Source: Malania oleifera (Eukaryota; Streptophyta; Magnoliopsida; Santalales; Ximeniaceae). Taken from it: a stretch of 64,000 bases of DNA. The translations under genes and the position numbers were made by a program. Positions 59,451-64,000 of this stretch are shown one piece after another. The stretch's first letter is position 1. The number at the start of each line of letters is the position of its first letter. The notes under the pieces are model-generated. The model was not told the origin of the DNA. It saw only the letters and a list, made by a program, of their open reading frames with translations, and ran no database searches. Where the stretch lies: contig NC_080417.1 of the NCBI RefSeq assembly GCF_029873635.1, forward strand, positions 27,247,682-27,311,681. Direction: 5' to 3'.

Positions 59451-60022
59451 TTCTCCCCTCCTTATAGAAATTCCTTCCTCAAAATTTGCTAATCAATCAC
59501 TTAACACAACTATGAGATTTTCCTTTAAATAGTAATCTAACTCTAAGATTGGTAGCTCAAGATTATTGGTAATCTTCATTTTGAAATACTTAAATTTTAC
59601 CATATGAACTTCTCTTGCACAATCAACCAGTTTAACATTCAAATCCTCAATTTAAACATTAAACACACAACTTGACCACAAATTGTCAAATCACAACAAA
59701 TAAATTACCAAGATTCTCCTTCAAAGACTTTTCCTTATAATCAATTAACCTAATCTTTGAGTTCAAATTTCAAGTTCACGTCTCTCTCCTTGGAAACATC
59801 ATCGTCGATGGATTTACCGTGGTTTTTGAAACTCAAGACTGGTTCAAAAAATCACAGAAGAATATCAAGGTGTTTCAGCCTCCAAGCCACGAAACAAAAC
59901 TTAAAATTTCCTACCAGTATCCTAATCTACCCGTTCCTATCCTCGTTCTAACTCGAACCTATACTATGGTATTAATCTATCCTAGAGTCCGCAAAACCTA
60001 TTTTCTAAGCATTGATATGACT
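59451..60022 (-). other. Residual interior of the gypsy-type element
   Basis: Lies between the polypurine tract and the primer-binding-site-like sequence. A short minus-strand sense ILRKEFL next to the 3' LTR resembles the C-terminal tail seen before the polypurine tract in Tekay-like pol. No other motif is recognised. Confidence 0.55.
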
Positions 60023-62725
60023 TGTAACGCCCTGAACCTAAAAGTGGGGTCCGAAGGATTATTCTAAATAAATCTATGATACCATAATATATAACAATGG
60101 AAGATCTCCATAATAAATTACCAGAGTACTAGTTTATCCCAATACATTACAATATTCACCTCAATATGAAAAATAAAGATCTAAACTCATCAAAACACAA
60201 ATAGATAATAACAACAAAAATTCTAGACAAGATCTTTTATCTCATCCATGCTTCAATTGCGCATTCTGATTACTGCTATACTTTTCATGGCATCTGAAAA
60301 ATGATATGATAATGATGGGGTGAGACACTTTTCAATGAGGATGGAATAAATTATGATAAGTGTGTGGCAACATGAGTTTTAGTGTATACAAAATATAATC
60401 ATTTGTTAAATGACAACAATTGTTAAAATACTTGTAGACTGTATTCACACATGCAACATCATTTAAAAGTGAGAGTTCTCGAGGATCAGGGATATTACAA
60501 GCTCATAACATGTAACACCCCTTTGCTCTGATACCTTTTTGTAACCTTACCCATTTAGCTTGGGTGTGGCTACAACTGATACCTATCAGGGCACTCACCT
60601 TACATAGCAAGCCCTCGGCGGAGAATTTACTTCGCCCCATTTACACGAAATACTACAAAATAAAATACATTTAATATTTTTCTATAATTAACTTTCACAG
60701 GAAAACTATAACTCACACCTATATAAATTTTATAAACTGTAAGCTGTTAATACTTTTGCAACTATAAGTTGTGCACTGTAAATACTTTGCAACTATACTA
60801 TGTAAACTGTAATCTCTAGAATACTCTCCTATGTTATACTCTGTTAAAAATGTTTTTTTTTTTATATACTCTACTCTGTTATACTTTGGTTAAATCTACA
60901 AATATGAATATAAGAACTCACCTTTGAATGGATAAACAACATGCTTCCCCCCATGACAAGTTGTGCAGCCCATACGCTGGACTTAGCCCTAGACGGTCTA
61001 CCACCAGGCTAGCTAATTCAACTATACTGTATGTCTGGTAGTACGAATGACCATCCCATAGCTAGTCTAGACTTCAGGTGGGATCTCTACACTTCACTGG
61101 CCCACTCGACTATTCAATACCAACCCTCTCCCTGAGACGTGTGGTTGCACTAAGCTCTTCATTACTGTAGCTGCGGTACAGAGCGATCTTTGGTCCATCA
61201 TATTTCTTAAACCATACATTACAATTTAACAATATTCATGGTCTATACGCCACCATAATTATTTACTATGAATGCATTCTTTTCAACCATTCCAGAAAAT
61301 AATATATTATGAACACATTTCTAGTATGTCATTATATCAAACCATAAACTCATAACTTTAATTAAGCAATAAAATTCTTCCTCATGCCACACGATTTGAG
61401 TGTTTCTCATAGTTATATAAACTACTGGAAAACAAGTCATTTTATACCCAATATCCGTTTTACCGAAAATACAAGTTTAATTAGGGGTGAGCAAATGGTC
61501 GGTTCGGCTAAATTTGGTTAATTAACTGAATTAACCAAAAATTTCGGTTAAAGAATCTTGTTAACCGAACCGACCGAACCGTTTGGTCTCACCGAACCGA
61601 ACTCGACCGAATTTATTTTCGGGTAATTCGATTAACCGATTTTAACCGTGAAACGAGGAACGGAAGGGGGAAAGGTGTACTGGACTGTGTATCCGTCTTA
61701 AACAAGGAAAGGTGGGGGAAGGTTGAAACCTTGAAGTCCTGAGTCACTGAGTGTTGATCCATCGCCATGCCCACGCGAGGGAAGAGCCGATCGAAGAGGG
61801 ATTCGGGATCGGGACGGGTCACGAACTGGGAAGACTGGAAGAGGGGCTCAGGTGAAGCCACGAAGCCAGGAAGAGGCGATTCGCAAAGAGGGAGAACCGG
61901 AGAACTGAGAAGTGGAGATTGATGTGGAGGAAAGGTGGTTGGTTAGGGAGACGATTGGGCTCGGGCGAGCTTGATGCTAGTGAGGAGGAGCCGCCGAGCC
62001 GGGGTGGTTCTCAGTGAACTGCTCTGTGCGCGAGACTGTGAGAGAATAAAAATGAGAATAAAAGGGAGCTTGTGTGCCGGTGACGATGACCAGCGACGAC
62101 GATGGCGATGGTCGCCGGCGATAGCATCGCGTGAAGATGGTGGTGCGAACTGCGGTGGATTGAGCTCGAGTGAGCGAGAGAAAGGCGGCCTTCTGACTTC
62201 TGAGTTTCTGAGAGCACTTAGAGTGAGACGGAGAGTGAGAGCCGAGAGGCGGAGAGGGAATGGAAATATAGAAGATAACAGGAATTTTTCTAATTTAAAT
62301 TTAAAATTTAATTAATTATTAATTCGGTTAATCGGTTAACCGAATTAATGTTTTCTATTCACCGAACCGAAACCCGATTCCCTGAAATATTGGAATGTAT
62401 AACCGAACCGACCGAACTGGTTTTTTTAACCGAACCGAACCGACTAATTTCGGTCGGTTAATTTGGTTAATTCCATTTTCCCCGAATTATGCTCACCCCT
62501 AGGTTTAATCATCTCCACAATTTATTTAACTCAAAATATGTATTTAAAGAAAAAACGGAGATAATCAACCATACTCATTTTAATTATTTAAAAAATACGT
62601 ATAATAAATCAAACCAATAATTTTAACCAGTCAAACCATTTAGAAAATCTACTACAATAATCCAGAAATCAAATACTTTAATTAAATCGGTTCAACTTTA
62701 AAATGACAATTATTATAAAATCCCT
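60023..62725 (-). repeat. 5' LTR of the minus-strand gypsy-type element, truncated
   Basis: Ends GGTTCAGGGCGTTACA on the minus strand at 60023. It matches 57161-58804 in order, but the last 646 bp of that LTR (its start on the minus strand) are cut off by the LTR beginning at 62726. Bases 61482-62509 are hAT element 2 plus its TSD copy. Confidence 0.8.
61482..62501. mobile_element. Non-autonomous hAT element 2 (8-bp TSD)
   Basis: Exact 12-bp terminal inverted repeats TAGGGGTGAGCA and TGCTCACCCCTA. Flanks AGTTTAAT (61474-61481) and GGTTTAAT (62502-62509) match at seven of eight bases. The sister LTR has the single uninterrupted site at 58580-58587, so insertion is directly demonstrated. Subterminal regions are rich in ACCGAACCGA/TCGGTTAA words. 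The interior (about 61640-62270) is GA-rich and GC-richer than the surroundings, and no transposase is encoded. It is the same style as element 1 but with a different interior and outer subfamily. Confidence 0.93.
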
Positions 62726-64000
62726 TGTTGGTCTTACAATGCTTAAAATCGTGTTTTGATGATAACAAATCAAAGAAACTTAACATATTTGGTTAAGTGA
62801 TGATATTTCAGGATTCAAGTATGTGAATACAAGGTCAAGTGCACATAAGGATTTTTGAGAGCTTATACTCCAAAAGAAAGAAGATCTCATAAAGCTTATA
62901 CTATTAAAACATGGATTCAAAGATGATTTGATGAAGCTTAAAGTGAATTGAAGTTGGAAGTCAAGATAGACTCAAGAAATGGAAAAGCATGAAGACTTAA
63001 GTGCTTTGAATGTATGAGTCTTAAGAAGTCTTATGTAAGTACTTCAAGCGATTTCAATATGGATACATGAAACTCTTAAGTTAATTACTTGGACCTAGAT
63101 ACCTTTTAAAATACTTGGAAAATATTTTTTATAAGGTCAAAAGTTATTTCAAAAAGGTTAAAATTATTTTTGGAATGAAAAGCACAAAAACGAGATTTTC
63201 CAAATTATGTTCTTTTTTCTACATCTGCATTGACGAGCACTCTTCTCTATGAACTACTCCTTATCTTAAAACTTGTTCAAAATGAAAGTTGTGGGATTTT
63301 CTCTTAGATTTATGTTGATATTGAAAAATTCTAATTTGGAGTTGTATAGAAAAATTTATGACCAAAATACTAAATGGTGGTCGAAGCTGTCAGGCGCCTG
63401 AATGTGTTGACCTAGGCTACTGACACAAGGACATAATGAATTTGGGCAAACCCAAGTGGATCCAGACGACTAAATCTTCAAACCTAGTTGAGTGACTCTT
63501 CGAGAATTCAAATTTTAAAAATAACGGATTATGAAAACTTGGGGAATACTTCAAGCAATTTGGGCAACACGAAAATATGTTTTTTAACATTATAAATACA
63601 TACTGAACCTAAGGATTTTATACACCAACAATTAAGAAATCAGCTATTGTTTAAATTCTCTACATTCAAAGAGTTCTTGCTGAGCGTACTTTGCTGAAAG
63701 CTGTTGCTATGAAATTTGCTAAATTAAAGTTTGAGGTTCCTATGCTTAAACTGAGATTTTTCAAAACTAAAGAACCTCGGTGATATATTCTTGAGTTTCA
63801 TCTGTTTATATTGATTAATTTTTGAAGTATATTGTGCTATAAATTGTACAAATATACTCTTGAAGAGAGTGTCTTTGTACACCAAATTTGTTCTTGTTTT
63901 TTTTTGACGATTCAGGATTGTTTAATCGTTGTCCTGAGCGTGGGGTATCGCTCGGAGAGGGGGCTCCACCCTAGTTGGAGGAGGGATTGTAAAAGGTTGC
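62726..64000 (+). repeat. Long copia-type LTR running off the right edge
   Basis: Starts TGTTGGTCTTACAATG, then TTTTGATGATAACAAATCAA, the same opening layout as the SIRE-like LTR at 39928 (TGTTG...GTTTTGATAATGACAAA). TATA-like TATAAATACA is at 63591. CAGGCGCCTG at 63391 is a palindrome upstream of it. The last part (63900-64000) includes GGGATTGTAAAAGG. The 5 bp before it are TCCCT; the other end is outside the window. Confidence 0.7.

Larger units (their letters stand above)
57161..62725 (-). mobile_element. Gypsy-type element with two long LTRs and a 572-bp interior (minus)
   Basis: Two related LTRs in the same minus orientation flank 59451-60022. Next to the 3' LTR, the minus strand reads GGAGGGGAGAA, a polypurine tract. 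Next to the 5' LTR it reads TCATATCAATGCTTAG after the LTR end TTACA, a degraded form of the TGGTATCAGAGC primer-binding site. These two signals fix orientation. The interior holds no recognisable gag or pol, so the element is a non-autonomous (LARD-like) form or an internal deletion. The 5' LTR is interrupted by hAT element 2 and is cut at 62725 by the next LTR. Confidence 0.75.

Overview
This is nuclear DNA of a flowering plant. The window is AT-rich and gene-poor, and most of it is layered transposable elements: Ty1/copia and Ty3/gypsy LTR elements, an RTE-type LINE, fragments of a second LINE clade, hAT and CACTA DNA transposons and a tRNA-derived SINE. One clearly intact host gene is present, an intronless galacturonosyltransferase-like (GATL, family GT8) gene on the minus strand at 43616-44755. 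Protein style and intronless GATL structure indicate an angiosperm. The species cannot be read from the sequence; a woody eudicot or early-diverging angiosperm is only a guess.

Layout. 1-202: minus-strand exon of a BED-zinc-finger (hAT/DUF659-like) protein running off the left edge. 236-4644: apparently full-length RTE LINE (minus) with a 22-bp target-site duplication (TSD), itself holding a 1068-bp non-autonomous hAT element with an exact 8-bp TSD. 6564 to about 13330: decayed copia element, split by a 2522-bp gypsy-type solo LTR (8673-11194) with a perfect 5-bp TSD. 13680-16390: two further copia pieces in opposite orientations. 16389-18810: LINE tail, LTR fragments and a CACTA transposase deletion derivative. 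21180-23325: second LINE fragment and another LTR. 23690-24588: CACTA 3' end, abutting a SIRE-like LTR (24589-26261). 26487-26765: SINE. 27304-32182: structurally complete copia element whose polyprotein is dead. 32183-37807: mostly featureless intergenic DNA with a minisatellite and a G-quadruplex motif. 37808-42050: SIRE-like solo LTR (minus) and a Tork-like copia relic. 43616-44755: GATL. 44760-49757: intergenic, with a GC-rich G-box island and a 111-116-bp tandem repeat. 49758-57147: Tork-like copia pieces invaded by two gypsy-type LTRs. 57161-62725: minus-strand gypsy element with two long LTRs and only about 570 bp between them; its 5' LTR holds a second hAT element and is cut by another long LTR that continues past the right edge.

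The insertion order is readable in several places from exact TSDs and from an empty-site comparison between sister LTRs. The most unusual observation crosses families. LTRs of three unrelated lineages (gypsy, Tork-like copia, SIRE-like copia) each carry, just upstream of a TATA box, a cluster of short palindromes centred on GTCGAC with family-specific arms. Two other LTR families carry looser clusters at the same place. Gypsy-type LTRs also carry a minisatellite downstream of the promoter whose unit differs between copies.

All calls come from reading the sequence without searches. Boundaries marked approximate could move by tens of bases or more.
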